A DNA stretch of 56,456 bases from Synechococcus sp. UW140 (GTDB taxonomy: Bacteria > Cyanobacteriota > Cyanobacteriia > PCC-6307 > Cyanobiaceae): contig CAMAPJ010000004.1 of assembly GCA_945860085.1 (NCBI GenBank), forward strand, positions 1 through 56,456, given 5' to 3'. Under the pieces are notes generated by a model. That model did not search any database. It was not told where the DNA came from and saw only the letters and a program-made list of their open reading frames with translations. Below are positions 25,613 to 35,221 of the stretch, piece after piece; the stretch's first letter is position 1; every line of letters starts with the position of its first letter. Made by a program: the position numbers and the translations under genes.

Positions 25613-28038
25613 TAGAACTTCCAGCCCACGCCCAGGTTGAAGCGCCAGTTACTGGTGAAGTCCTGGCTGGCCACCTCTAGACGCAGGGGGCCCACTGGGG
25701 TCGAGAGAATAATGCCCGTGCCCACCGAGAAGCCTGAGCCGGGTTTGCCGAGAACGCCACCGGGATTGCCTGGCACGTTGCTCTGGGTACCAAAGGCCGA
25801 GCCGGCATCAGCGAACAATTCGCCACTGATGATGCTGAACAGGGGGAAGCGATATTCGAGTGTGACCTCGCCGTAGCTGGTGCCCACGCCCATGTTGCAG
25901 TCGTAGAAGCCGCGCACGGAGTTGGAGCCGCCCAGGCAGAAGGCTTCATAGGGCGGAATCGTGCCGACGTTGGCGCCAGCGGACATCTGGAAGGCCAGGG
26001 CCTGCTTGCAATCGGCGGCCTGGCCCTTCTTGGGCCGGCAGCCCTTGTAGACCCGCAGCCAGTTCACCGGGTAGTACTGGGTGTAGCTGGCCCGTACCCG
26101 GTTGAAGGTAGGTGAATCGGGACCGACGGAGAGGAACTGTTCAGTGCCGAGGCTGAGGAAATTACCAGCGGTGGGATTGCGGGGATCATTAAGGGTGTTG
26201 CGCGTGGCCGCGACCCGCACCCCAAAGAGCTGGTTGCTTTGGGCGCAGTTGTAGGCAATGCAGATGACATTGCTGGTGGTCGTCTGGCCGCCGTTGAAGT
26301 TGGTGGTGGCCACGCCGTAGGGCATGGTCTGGCCGGTGAAGTTCATCGGCGTGGCTTCCTGAATACTCAGGCCAACCACCAAAGCCCAAGGAGCTTTTTT
26401 GAAAGGGTTACCACCGTTGAGAGGGCGTACCAACTGAAGGTTGCCGCCAACCCGTTGAATGGCGATCAGGTTGCCATCCAAGGCAAACCAATTGTTATTC
26501 GATCCCAGGGAAGTATTGGCAGCCCTGGCGGCTTCTACTGAATTGTAAGTTACGCCAGCAGGGTTGCCGGACGAATAAATATTGTAAGCCGATGCGGTTG
26601 AGGGAGCGCTGTAGAAGCCGCTCGAAACACTCGAAACAGTGTTAAAGCTGCCGTTGCTCTGGCTCTGAAAGATCTGGGGAACTTCGCGGCTCAGGAAGAT
26701 GCGAGCCCGGAAGGCGGTGCGGTATTTATCGCCCTTGATCCAGGGATCGGTGAAGGAGATATCAGCCAGGCCGCCGTATTGGCCGTAGGTGAAGTTGAAG
26801 GTGGTATCCCAGGCCCTGCCCAACAAGTTGCTGTCCGACAACTGCACTTGGCCGAACACACCCTGGCTCTGGCTATAGCCCAGGCCGCCAGAAAGAGAGC
26901 CAGTGGACTGCTCGGTAATGCCCAGCACAACCGTGACCGTGCCGGGGGACTCGGGCAGGGGTTTCAGGGTCACCTTGACATCGCCGAACAGGCCGGTGCC
27001 GTAGAGGCGCTTGATGTCTTCTTCGAGGCGGCGGCGGTTGAAGCTATCGCCAGGTTTGGTGGCCAGCTCCCGGTTCACCACCCAGAGCTTGGTCTTGCCC
27101 TTGATCGGCTGGCCCTTGGCGTTGGTGGGAGACCCTTCCTTATCAACGAACTGGATCTCGATGCTCGCCACCGAGCCTTCGCGCACACTCAGCTGCACCA
27201 CCCCCTGGGGGGTGACCGTGGTGGGCCCTGTCACCCGGGCTAGGGAATAACCCTGATCGCTATACCACTTCTGCAACTCCTGCAGGCGCCCCTGCAGGGT
27301 GTTGAGGTTGAGGGTCTTGCCGTAATCGGAGGCAAAGGTATCGGGAATCAGGGTGGCGGGCAGCTTGGCCTTGCCCCCCTCCAGTTCCACCTTGGTAAGC
27401 ACTGGGTTAGGCGCCACCGTGACCAGCAGCCGCACCCCAAGGGGGCCATCCTGGGGCTGAATGCGCACATCGGAGAACCAGCCGCTGGCGTAGATAGCCG
27501 AGAGGTCGTTGCGCAGCTCACTGCGGGTCACCTGGGTGCCAGGCCGGGTCGCCATGGCGTCGTAGACGGCCAGCTCCAGCCGCTCCCGTTCCGGGTGTTG
27601 CTCCAGCCCCTTGACGACCACTTCGCTGATCAAAACCTTGGGTTCGCCAGGAACAGCCGCTCCCGGGTCCTGGCTGGCAGCAGGCGCCGCTGCTGGGGTA
27701 GCCGCCGCTGGAGCCGGGGCGGCGGTGGCTGGCTTGCCGATTCCAGGCTGGCTCAATCCCGGCTTGGGCGCTCCGGGCTGGACCGTTGGCGCCGCCGCTG
27801 AACGGCTAGGCCCCGCCCCAGCGGGGACTGTCAGTGGCTTGGCTGGCTGGCTGGCCGCGCCGGCCGGGGAGCTGGCCTGGGCCATGGCCCCAGTGCCCGT
27901 GGCAGAGGAGTTGGTATAGGTCGGGGCCGCCTGGCCCGGACTGACCAAGCTCACAGCCAGAAGGGGCAGGCTCGCGGCGAGTCCCAGGGAGCCGCCGAAG
28001 CGGTTGGGACGGTTCCTGCCGTGAAGGAGGCCTGCCAT
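25612..28038 (-). CDS. bamA: Omp85/BamA outer membrane protein assembly factor
   Basis: An 808-residue protein from the ATG at 28038, giving a basic-hydrophobic signal peptide that ends near PGQAAP. A Pro/Ala-rich linker (about 35-130) precedes POTRA domains (about 130-400; for example LISEVVVKGLEQHPERERLEL). The rest is a 16-stranded barrel ending in NLGVGWKF, with the aromatic C-terminal residue of outer membrane proteins. AFCLGGSNSVRGFYD fits the conserved loop-6 (V/I)RG(F/Y) motif. The open frame continues upstream but without signal-peptide character. It leads the lpxC-fabZ-lpxA-lpxB-msrA genes, so outer-membrane protein and lipid assembly are expressed together. Confidence 0.93.
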   Translation of the reverse strand: MAGLLHGRNRPNRFGGSLGLAASLPLLAVSLVSPGQAAPTYTNSSATGTGAMAQASSPAGAASQPAKPLTVPAGAGPSRSAAAPTVQPGAPKPGLSQPGIGKPATAAPAPAAATPAAAPAASQDPGAAVPGEPKVLISEVVVKGLEQHPERERLELAVYDAMATRPGTQVTRSELRNDLSAIYASGWFSDVRIQPQDGPLGVRLLVTVAPNPVLTKVELEGGKAKLPATLIPDTFASDYGKTLNLNTLQGRLQELQKWYSDQGYSLARVTGPTTVTPQGVVQLSVREGSVASIEIQFVDKEGSPTNAKGQPIKGKTKLWVVNRELATKPGDSFNRRRLEEDIKRLYGTGLFGDVKVTLKPLPESPGTVTVVLGITEQSTGSLSGGLGYSQSQGVFGQVQLSDSNLLGRAWDTTFNFTYGQYGGLADISFTDPWIKGDKYRTAFRARIFLSREVPQIFQSQSNGSFNTVSSVSSGFYSAPSTASAYNIYSSGNPAGVTYNSVEAARAANTSLGSNNNWFALDGNLIAIQRVGGNLQLVRPLNGGNPFKKAPWALVVGLSIQEATPMNFTGQTMPYGVATTNFNGGQTTTSNVICIAYNCAQSNQLFGVRVAATRNTLNDPRNPTAGNFLSLGTEQFLSVGPDSPTFNRVRASYTQYYPVNWLRVYKGCRPKKGQAADCKQALAFQMSAGANVGTIPPYEAFCLGGSNSVRGFYDCNMGVGTSYGEVTLEYRFPLFSIISGELFADAGSAFGTQSNVPGNPGGVLGKPGSGFSVGTGIILSTPVGPLRLEVASQDFTSNWRFNLGVGWKF

Positions 28039-28081
28039 AGGAATGGGGATAGTGCGGCGAAGCCGCAAAGTTCCGCCGACC

Positions 28082-28837
28082 TTACCTGTAGGAGCGGGGT
28101 TCCGGGCAGACCCCTTGGACCCGTTTGCAGACCTCCCCGTAGGCCTCGACCACACCGCCAAGATCTTGACGGAAGCGATCCTTGTCGAGAATCCGATCGC
28201 TGACATCAGCCACCTGGGTATCCCAGAGCCGGCAGGTATCGGGGCTAATTTCATCGGCCAGCAGCAAGTCGCCGGCGGCGTTGAAGCCCAGTTCGATCTT
28301 GAAATCGACCAAGTCCAAGTCCAGGCCGGCGAAAAAAGGCCGCAGGACCCCGTTCACCTGACGGGCCAAGTCTTCCAGCCGCTGGCGCTGGGCGGGCGTT
28401 AGCAGGGCCAGCCTCTCTAGGCGGGCGTCGCTCAGCAGGGGATCCCCGAGGGAGTCGTCCTTGTAGTACAGATCCAAGAGGGGCGGCTCTAGGGCCGTGC
28501 CGGCGGCGATCGGCAACTGCTTGCAGAGGGATCCCGCCGCGAGATTGCGGATCACCACCTCCACCGGCACGATCTGAACCGGCCGCACCAGCATCCAGTT
28601 GCTGCCGTCCAGCCCCAGGTAGTGGGTGGGCACGCCCTGGCGCTCAAGCAGCTCAAACAACAGGGCCGAAATCTGACAATTCAGGGCCCCCTTGCCACTC
28701 AGCTGGGCTTTTTTAAGGGCATTGAAGGCGGTGGCGTCGTCCTTGAACTCGACGGCCACCACATCGCTCTGGTCGGTGAGGAAGACCCGCTTGGCCTTGC
28801 CCTCATGGAGCAGGGGCCCGAGGCTGTAGCTGGTCAT
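28082..28837 (-). CDS. purC: Phosphoribosylaminoimidazole-succinocarboxamide synthase
   Basis: SAICAR synthetase of purine synthesis. [13 protein letters not shown] opens the protein, [10 protein letters not shown] binds nucleotide, and [10 protein letters not shown] and [13 protein letters not shown] are the two family signatures. Length 251 is normal. It lies 43 bases ahead of bamA on the same strand. A G-rich stretch sits just upstream. Confidence 0.95.
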   Translation of the reverse strand: MTSYSLGPLLHEGKAKRVFLTDQSDVVAVEFKDDATAFNALKKAQLSGKGALNCQISALLFELLERQGVPTHYLGLDGSNWMLVRPVQIVPVEVVIRNLAAGSLCKQLPIAAGTALEPPLLDLYYKDDSLGDPLLSDARLERLALLTPAQRQRLEDLARQVNGVLRPFFAGLDLDLVDFKIELGFNAAGDLLLADEISPDTCRLWDTQVADVSDRILDKDRFRQDLGGVVEAYGEVCKRVQGVCPEPRSYR

Positions 28838-28858
28838 GGCTGGCAGGTCCTGGCTGAA

Positions 28859-28904
28859 GGGGCGGGGGGGCGGGAGTGGGGGCTGGGCTGGGGGACTGGG
28901 CGGG
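28859..28904 (+). other. G-quadruplex-prone G-run cluster
   Basis: The plus strand carries eight runs of three or more G (28859-62, 28864-70, 28872-74, 28878-82, 28885-87, 28890-94, 28898-100, 28902-04) with loops of one to three bases. It lies just upstream of purC, so the purC leader RNA would be C-rich and the non-transcribed strand G-rich. Structure formation is inference. Confidence 0.7.
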
Positions 28905-28936
28905 AGCGTCTGCGCTGAACGATCAGGAAAGAGGGC

Positions 28937-29965
28937 TCAGGGCAGCAAGGCGGCATGGCCACCGGGCTGGCGAGGGGAGCGCAGCTGCTGCTCCAGCTGC
29001 TGCTGGCGGGCCAGACCCTGGGGATCTTGGCGCCCCGAAGCCTGGCGTCCCAGCTGCCATTCACCGTAGGCATCGTCGATGCGGCGGCTGAGGCGGAGGA
29101 AGCGCTCGCTGGGCCGCTCCGCGTTGGCCCCCGCAGCCAGCAACAGGGCTCGCTGATCGCGCAGCAACTCGGCCGCCAGGCCCCAGGAGCCGGCGGCGGC
29201 AGCCTGGTCCAGGGCGGTTTCGAGCAGCTGGTTGCGCTCCTGCAGGGGCAGGCGCACCAGCAGGGCTGCGGCCCGTTGCAAGCGAACGGCAGCGAGCTGG
29301 CCGCTAGGATGGCCCGCCAGGAGCGCCGCCGCCGCCTGCTGGTCCTCGCCCAAGGCCACTAGGTGGTCGGCGAGCACATCGAGGGCGGCTCTGGTGACCT
29401 TGCTGCCATCGCGACGCACCAGCAGGGTCAGGGCCTGGCGTTCAAGGCTAGCCAGACTTCCCTCGGCGAGCCTCAGCAGGGCATCCGCCGCCAGACGGTG
29501 ATGCAGGCCAGCATCGGCGGCCTGCCATTGGGTCAAAAGCCAAAGGCGGCGCTCCTGGCCGGGAGCCGGCCCGTAGCGGTTGAGAACGGTGAGCGCGGCC
29601 TCTGGGGCGCGGCAGTGGATCAGGGCCTCGGCATTAGCCAGCACCACCTCCAGGGGCTGGGGCGCGGGCTTAACCGCCAGCAGGCGCAGCCGCAGTTGCT
29701 GCAGGGACGTCAGCTGACCAGCTCGGGCGGCCTGAAGGCAGGCCCGGTTGAGCAGGGCCAGGTCGCTGCTGGCCAGCAGACTCTGGAGGAGAAGGGCTGG
29801 CGAAGCCCCTGGATCCACCGGGCTGCCAGCCAACACCAGCCTCTCGGGAGCGGGTTCTGGGGAGGGCGCCGCCGCCGCCGACCAAGGCGCCAGGCCGACC
29901 AGCAGGGCGGCCGCGAGCAGGGGACGTGCCAGGCAGCACACCGGCGAGTAAAGAGGATGGGGCAC
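28937..29965 (-). CDS. Secreted helical-repeat hypothetical protein
   Basis: A 342-residue protein from the GTG at 29965, chosen because GGAGG lies seven bases upstream (29973-29977) and because it gives a clean signal peptide (CCLARPLLAAALLVGLAPWSAAAA). An ATG at 30016 would add 17 residues without a good ribosome site. The mature part is almost wholly helical, with leucine/alanine-rich repeats like TPR or armadillo-type solenoids (LLNRACLQAARAGQL, AEALIHCRAPEAALTVLNRYG). It probably acts as a periplasmic or lumenal scaffold; family not recognised. It is divergent from purD. Confidence 0.72.
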   Translation of the reverse strand: MPHPLYSPVCCLARPLLAAALLVGLAPWSAAAAPSPEPAPERLVLAGSPVDPGASPALLLQSLLASSDLALLNRACLQAARAGQLTSLQQLRLRLLAVKPAPQPLEVVLANAEALIHCRAPEAALTVLNRYGPAPGQERRLWLLTQWQAADAGLHHRLAADALLRLAEGSLASLERQALTLLVRRDGSKVTRAALDVLADHLVALGEDQQAAAALLAGHPSGQLAAVRLQRAAALLVRLPLQERNQLLETALDQAAAAGSWGLAAELLRDQRALLLAAGANAERPSERFLRLSRRIDDAYGEWQLGRQASGRQDPQGLARQQQLEQQLRSPRQPGGHAALLP

Positions 29966-30033
29966 GGCAAAGCCTCCACGCGGCGTCAACCTAGGGGAGG
30001 CCGCCTTCGCCCCCATTCCTTGATCCGGCTGCC

Positions 30034-31338
30034 ATGTCCGACCCGGCGACCTCGCTAATCCCTGCCCGCGTGCTGGTGGTCGGGGGCGGCGGCCGCGAAA
30101 ACGCCCTGGCCTGGGCCCTGGGCCGCAGCCACGGCGTTGAGGCGGTTTGGGTGGCGCCGGGCAATGGCGGCACGGCCGAACTGGCCGGCTGCAACCAGCT
30201 GGCGATTGCCGAATCCGACGCCAGCGGCCTGCTGGCAGCCTGCCTGGAGCTCGCCATCGAGCTGGTGGTGGTCGGCCCGGAAGGCCCCCTGGCAGCAGGT
30301 TTGGCCGACCGGCTGCGGGCCGGCGGCCTGGCCGTGTTTGGACCCGGGGCCGAGGGGGCCCAGCTGGAAGCCAGCAAACAATGGGCCAAGGCGCTGATGG
30401 TGGAGGCCGCCATTCCCACCGCCGGCTACTGGCCCGCCAGCAGCCGGGACCAGGCCTTGGCCATCCTCGAAGCCCAGGCCCGGCCGCTGGTGGTCAAGGC
30501 CGATGGCCTGGCCGCGGGCAAGGGAGTGACGGTGGCAGACAGCCTGCAGGAGGCCCGCGCCGCGATCGAGGAGATTTTTGAAGGACGCTTTGGCGATGCC
30601 GGCGCCAGCCTGGTGCTGGAAGAGCGCACCGAAGGCCCGGAGGTGTCGGTGTTCGCCCTCTGCGATGGCGAGCGCCTAGTGGTGCTGCCCCCCGCCCAGG
30701 ACCACAAACGCATCGGCGAAGGCGACACGGGGCCAAACACCGGCGGCATGGGGGCCTATGCCCCGGCGCCCCTGCTCGATGACGCCGCCCTAGAGGACGT
30801 GCGCCAGCGTGTCCTGGCCCCCACCCTGGCGGCCCTAAGGGCCCGTGGCATCGACTACAGGGGGGTGATCTACGCCGGCCTGATGCTCACGCCCACGGGG
30901 ATGAGCGTGATCGAGTTCAACTGCCGCTTCGGTGATCCGGAATGCGAAACCCTGATGCCACTACTGGGCCCGGAACTGGCCCAGGTGTTGTTTGCCTGTG
31001 CCACCGGCCGGCTGGACCTGGCTCCAGCGCTGACGATCGCGACAGGCTGCAGCGCCTGCGTGATTGCCGCTGCAGAGGGCTATCCGGGCGAAGTACGCCG
31101 CGGCGATCGAATCGACAGTCAGTTGGCCAGCAGCGACAGCTTGCAGCTCTTCCACGCCGGCAGCCAGCGCCAGGCCGATGGCAGCGCGGTGACCAGCGGC
31201 GGCAGGGTTCTTGCGGTAGTGGCCCAGGCGGACAGCTTCGACGCCGCCTTCGCGGCCGCCTATGGGGGCCTAGCCCAGGTGCACTTCGAGGGCATCACCT
31301 ACCGGCGCGACATCGGCCACCAAGTGAGGCGTTCTTGA
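30034..31338 (+). CDS. purD: Phosphoribosylamine--glycine ligase
   Basis: ATP-grasp enzyme making GAR in purine synthesis. VLVVGGGGRENALAWAL opens the N domain; the ATP-grasp core has PLVVKADGLAAGKGV, RFGDPECETLMPLL and the family signature. Length 434 is normal. The next gene begins four bases after its stop. Confidence 0.95.
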   Translation: MSDPATSLIPARVLVVGGGGRENALAWALGRSHGVEAVWVAPGNGGTAELAGCNQLAIAESDASGLLAACLELAIELVVVGPEGPLAAGLADRLRAGGLAVFGPGAEGAQLEASKQWAKALMVEAAIPTAGYWPASSRDQALAILEAQARPLVVKADGLAAGKGVTVADSLQEARAAIEEIFEGRFGDAGASLVLEERTEGPEVSVFALCDGERLVVLPPAQDHKRIGEGDTGPNTGGMGAYAPAPLLDDAALEDVRQRVLAPTLAALRARGIDYRGVIYAGLMLTPTGMSVIEFNCRFGDPECETLMPLLGPELAQVLFACATGRLDLAPALTIATGCSACVIAAAEGYPGEVRRGDRIDSQLASSDSLQLFHAGSQRQADGSAVTSGGRVLAVVAQADSFDAAFAAAYGGLAQVHFEGITYRRDIGHQVRRS

Positions 31339-31342
31339 ACTA

Positions 31343-33475
31343 ATGCCCCTCAATCCTCGCGGCAACCAGCCCCCTCCCGTGCCCGCCAGCACCGCCCCCA
31401 GGCCAAGCGCTTCGGCGGCGGTCCTGCCGCTGCCTCGCCCAACTGCGGGCAGCAAGGGCGGCCAATCCCGCTCCTGGCAGGAGCGACTGCAGCGCTGGTG
31501 GGCCGAATTCAGTCTCCAGACCAAGCTGCTGGCTGTGGCCACCCTGGTGGTGAGCTTGATGATGACGGGGCTCACCTTCTTTGCGCTCAACAGCATCCAG
31601 AGGGATGTGCGCATGAGCGATACCCGCTACGCCCGCGACCTCGGCCTGCTGCTCTCCGCGAACGTCACGCCGCTGGTGGCCGAAGGCAATGACCGGGAAC
31701 TGGCCGAGGTCGCCGAACGGTTCTGGCGATCCAGCCGCAGCCTGCGCTACATCTTCTTCGCCGATCCCGAAGGGTTGATCTACCTCGGTATTCCGATCAG
31801 CGGCAGTAAAGGCGGCAGTGAGTTGTTGCTCAGCCGCCGCCTTGAGCTACCCGACGATCTAGCCAAACGACCCCAGAGCCCCCTAGTGCGGCAACACCTG
31901 AGCCCCGACGGCCAGGTCACCGATGTGTTCGTGCCGATGGTGAGCAACGGCCGCTATTTGGGCGTGTTGGCCCTGGGCATCAACCCGAATGAGGCGGTGC
32001 TGGCCAGTGCGGCCCTGACCCGGGAAGTGACCGTGGCGGTGTTCATCTCGATCTGGGTTCTGGTGATTCTCGGCTCGGTCTTTAACGCCCTCACGATCAC
32101 CCAACCAGTAAAGGAGTTGCTGCGGGGGGTGGGCTCGATTGCCGGTGGCGACTTCGGCGCCCGCATCGCCCTGCCCGTGGGCGGCGAACTAGGCGAATTG
32201 CTCAATGGCTTCAATGCCATGGCCTCCCAGTTGGAGGCCTATAACGAAGCCAACATCGAAGAACTGACCGCCGCCCAAGTAAAGCAGCAGACCCTGATTG
32301 CCACCATGGCCGATGGGGCCCTGCTTCTCGATGGGGCCGGCAAGATTGTGCTGGTCAACCCCACGGCCCGGCGCCTGTTCCGCTGGGAGGGCCGCAACCT
32401 GGAGGGAAGTGAACTCTGCGAGGAGCTGCCTACCCTGCTGGCCGTGGAATTGCAACAGCCCCTCGATGCGGTGCAAAGCGGCGAGAAGGACAGCAGCGAT
32501 CTGCGCATCCAGCTGGGGGAACCAGCCCGCACCCTGCGGATTGTGTTGCAGTCGGTGCGAGATGCCAGTGGCGAAAGCCTCAAGGGCATTGCCGTCACCG
32601 TGCAGGATCTCACACGGGAGGTCGAACTTAATGCGGCCCAAAGCCGTTTTATCAGCAACGTCTCCCACGAGCTGCGCACACCGCTCTTCAACATCAAGAG
32701 CTACGTGGAAACGCTCCACGACATGCGCGACCAGCTCAGTGAGACGGTGCAGCAGGAGTTTCTGGCGATCGCCAATGCCGAAACCGATCGCCTCACCCGC
32801 CTCGTCAACGATGTGCTCGATCTTTCCCGGTTGGAATCGGACCGCAGCTGGACGCTAGAACCGGTTGAATTACCCCCCGCAATCGAGCAAACCCTGCGCA
32901 ACTACCGCCTCAATGCCGATGACAAGGGGGTGCAACTTGAGATGGATGTGGAACAGAATCTGCCGCGGGTACTTGCCAACTGGGACCTGCTCTTGCAGGT
33001 GCTCGACAACCTGGTGGGCAATGGCCTCAAGTTCACGGCCGCCGGTGGCCAACTAATGATGCGGGCCTATCTCTGGCCCGACATCTGCCAGCTGGATCCG
33101 AGCACGGCGCCCAAGGGAGACAGCCCCACCTGCGAACTCAGTTCGCCCCTGCCGCGGCTTCGGATCGAAATTGCCGATACAGGCGCCGGCATTTCGCTCG
33201 ATGACCAGAGCCGGATCTTTGAGCGCTTTTACCGGGTCGAAAATGCCGTGCATACGGAAGTGGGTACGGGCCTAGGCCTCTCGATTGTGCGGGGCATTCT
33301 CGAAAAACACGCCAGCCGCATTCAGATGGTGAGCGAACCGGGCTGCGGCACCACCTTCTGGTTTGACCTTCCGCTCGAGCAATCCGACAGCGACGAGCTG
33401 GTGCTCAGCAGCGAACGTCGCCGCCAGGAGCAGGGCAGCCGCCTGCAGGAGGACATCGAGGCCGCATGGGCATGA
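31343..33475 (+). CDS. nblS: Sensor histidine kinase NblS (Hik33/DspA type)
   Basis: A 710-residue membrane kinase. Residues 1-48 are Pro/Ala-rich; helix 1 spans about 60-82, an extracytoplasmic sensor region about 83-228, helix 2 about 229-250, then HAMP (251-305) and PAS (315-425). His442 in FISNVSHELRTPLFNIKSY is the phosphorylation site; LLQVLDNLVGNGLKFT (N box), DTGAGISLDDQSRIFERFYR (G1/F) and TGLGLSIV (G2) form the ATPase. NblS/Hik33 is the essential cyanobacterial sensor for high light, cold, redox and nutrient stress, working with RpaB. It lies four bases after purD and is convergent with the clock operon. Confidence 0.93.
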   Translation: MPLNPRGNQPPPVPASTAPRPSASAAVLPLPRPTAGSKGGQSRSWQERLQRWWAEFSLQTKLLAVATLVVSLMMTGLTFFALNSIQRDVRMSDTRYARDLGLLLSANVTPLVAEGNDRELAEVAERFWRSSRSLRYIFFADPEGLIYLGIPISGSKGGSELLLSRRLELPDDLAKRPQSPLVRQHLSPDGQVTDVFVPMVSNGRYLGVLALGINPNEAVLASAALTREVTVAVFISIWVLVILGSVFNALTITQPVKELLRGVGSIAGGDFGARIALPVGGELGELLNGFNAMASQLEAYNEANIEELTAAQVKQQTLIATMADGALLLDGAGKIVLVNPTARRLFRWEGRNLEGSELCEELPTLLAVELQQPLDAVQSGEKDSSDLRIQLGEPARTLRIVLQSVRDASGESLKGIAVTVQDLTREVELNAAQSRFISNVSHELRTPLFNIKSYVETLHDMRDQLSETVQQEFLAIANAETDRLTRLVNDVLDLSRLESDRSWTLEPVELPPAIEQTLRNYRLNADDKGVQLEMDVEQNLPRVLANWDLLLQVLDNLVGNGLKFTAAGGQLMMRAYLWPDICQLDPSTAPKGDSPTCELSSPLPRLRIEIADTGAGISLDDQSRIFERFYRVENAVHTEVGTGLGLSIVRGILEKHASRIQMVSEPGCGTTFWFDLPLEQSDSDELVLSSERRRQEQGSRLQEDIEAAWA

Positions 33476-33602
33476 AGCCCGCCGGGTCTCGGCCTCCTGC
33501 CATGGATGGGGCCTCTATTGGACTAGACCCTCAGAGGGCGCCAGAGTCAGTCCTGGGCGAAAGGTACAAAGTCTCTAGACGCCCCAAAGCAAAGCATGCG
33601 GG

Positions 33603-35153
33603 CTAGAGCTTGTCTTCGCTGGCGACCCCCCGGGCGATGCGGGCCAACTCACTACGTTCGTCGGTGCTGATGCGGTGGGGCACACCACTGATGATGCGCT
33701 CGAAGTTGGAGAAGGAATCCTTAATTTCCGGCCCATTGCCGGTGATCACAAACTCGCGGATTCCCTTGTCATGCCAGGAGCCGCGCATTTTGAACACATT
33801 GAGGGCCCGAGCCATTTCACCGCGAATCTCCACGTATTGGAGCAGCAGGATCGTGTCGGTGATTGTGGAGATATGGGAATCGGTGATCGAGTGGCTGCCC
33901 ATGAACTCCTCGGAGGTGTTCGTGAAGAAGCCGGCGATCTCTTCCTGCTTGGCATAGCCCGTGACACCGATGACAAACTGGCGGAAGGCGTTGTGGCTGA
34001 CGCCCCGGGCTAGGGCTGAAAGCGAATCGATCGCCATGCGCGAGGGCTTGAATTCACCAATTTCAGTTTTGATGATCTGCAGGTGATCCTCGAGGCCAGT
34101 GGATTCGGGATAGGCACAGATGATTTTGAGCAGGCCATCGCGCTCCATCTGCTCAAAATCAATGCCCCAGCTGGTGCCATTACGCAGCAGCTGGGCCCGG
34201 GATTCCTCATAAGCAAACAAGATGGCCCGCTCCTTGTTGGCGCAGGCATTCTCCACAAACTTACTAACCAGCAGGGTTTTGCCCGTGCCGGTGGCTCCGG
34301 TGGCCAGGATGATCGAGTCCTTAAAGAAGCCGCCACCGCACATCTCATCAAGCCGGGGCACGCCCGAACTGACCCGCACGTTCGAAGAACGCTGGGTGAG
34401 CCGCATGGCACCCAATGGAAAGATGCTGACACCATGGGCGCCCATGGTGAAAGGGAACTCCCCTTTCATGTGGGTGGTGCCCCGCAACTTGAGGATTTCA
34501 ACGGTGCGGCGCCGCCGCTCGCCTTCAAGCACGTTGCGCAGGATCACAACATTGTCGGACACGAATTCCTCAACGCCGTAACGGGCGATCGGCCCATATT
34601 CATCAATGCGCTCGGTGGTCATCACCGTGGTGACCCCGATTTCCTTAAGCCGGGCAATCAGGCGGAAGATTTCACGGCGGACCACCGAAACCGCATCATA
34701 TTGCTGGAAAACGGCCGTGATCGAATCGATCGCCACCCGCTTGGCCTTGTATTTACGAATCGCGTAGTTGATCCGTTCAATCAGTCCGGAAAGATCAAAG
34801 CTACCCGCCACATCCTGACCATCAGGATCAGGCGACGCATCAAGGATGAAAAGCTTATCCTGCTCGACCATCTCCTGGAGATTCCAGCCAAAGCTAGAGG
34901 CATTGCGCAAAATATCGAGGGGCGATTCCTCAAAGGTGACAAAAATGCCGGCCTCATCAAACTGACGAATGCCGTTGCAGAGGAAATTGAGCGAGAACAC
35001 GGTTTTGCCCGTTCCCGAAGTGCCACTGATCAGGGTCGAGCGACCAATCGGCAGGCCGCCATGGCAAACATCATCGAAGCCCTCGATCCCAGTAGGCAGC
35101 TTCTGCACCTGCATCAGGGGGTGGCCGGGGCTTGCGAAACTGGGGTCCTGCAT
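33603..35153 (-). CDS. kaiC: Circadian clock ATPase/autokinase KaiC
   Basis: A 516-residue double-RecA protein, the oscillator core. The CI Walker A is GTSGTGKT (44-51) with catalytic Glu75/Glu76; the CII Walker A is GATGTGKT (286-293) with Glu316/Glu317. The phosphorylation sites are Ser429 and Thr430 in TDSHISTITDT, equal to S431/T432 of the S. elongatus protein. A C-terminal A-loop and tail that bind KaiA are present (SELARIARGVASEDKL). All catalytic features are intact. A methionine at residue 14 is an alternative start. It is the last gene of kaiABC, 68 bases after kaiB. Confidence 0.97.
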   Translation of the reverse strand: MQDPSFASPGHPLMQVQKLPTGIEGFDDVCHGGLPIGRSTLISGTSGTGKTVFSLNFLCNGIRQFDEAGIFVTFEESPLDILRNASSFGWNLQEMVEQDKLFILDASPDPDGQDVAGSFDLSGLIERINYAIRKYKAKRVAIDSITAVFQQYDAVSVVRREIFRLIARLKEIGVTTVMTTERIDEYGPIARYGVEEFVSDNVVILRNVLEGERRRRTVEILKLRGTTHMKGEFPFTMGAHGVSIFPLGAMRLTQRSSNVRVSSGVPRLDEMCGGGFFKDSIILATGATGTGKTLLVSKFVENACANKERAILFAYEESRAQLLRNGTSWGIDFEQMERDGLLKIICAYPESTGLEDHLQIIKTEIGEFKPSRMAIDSLSALARGVSHNAFRQFVIGVTGYAKQEEIAGFFTNTSEEFMGSHSITDSHISTITDTILLLQYVEIRGEMARALNVFKMRGSWHDKGIREFVITGNGPEIKDSFSNFERIISGVPHRISTDERSELARIARGVASEDKL

Positions 35154-35221
35154 GAAACGGGAACGGCTCTAAAGAGGCAATCGGAAGGGTTGGGAAACGG
35201 GCAGGGCGGCCCCGTTCAAGC

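Noticed and set aside
33476-33602. Terminator between nblS and kaiC
   Set aside because: Some short complementary pieces exist but no stable stem with a T-run on either strand.
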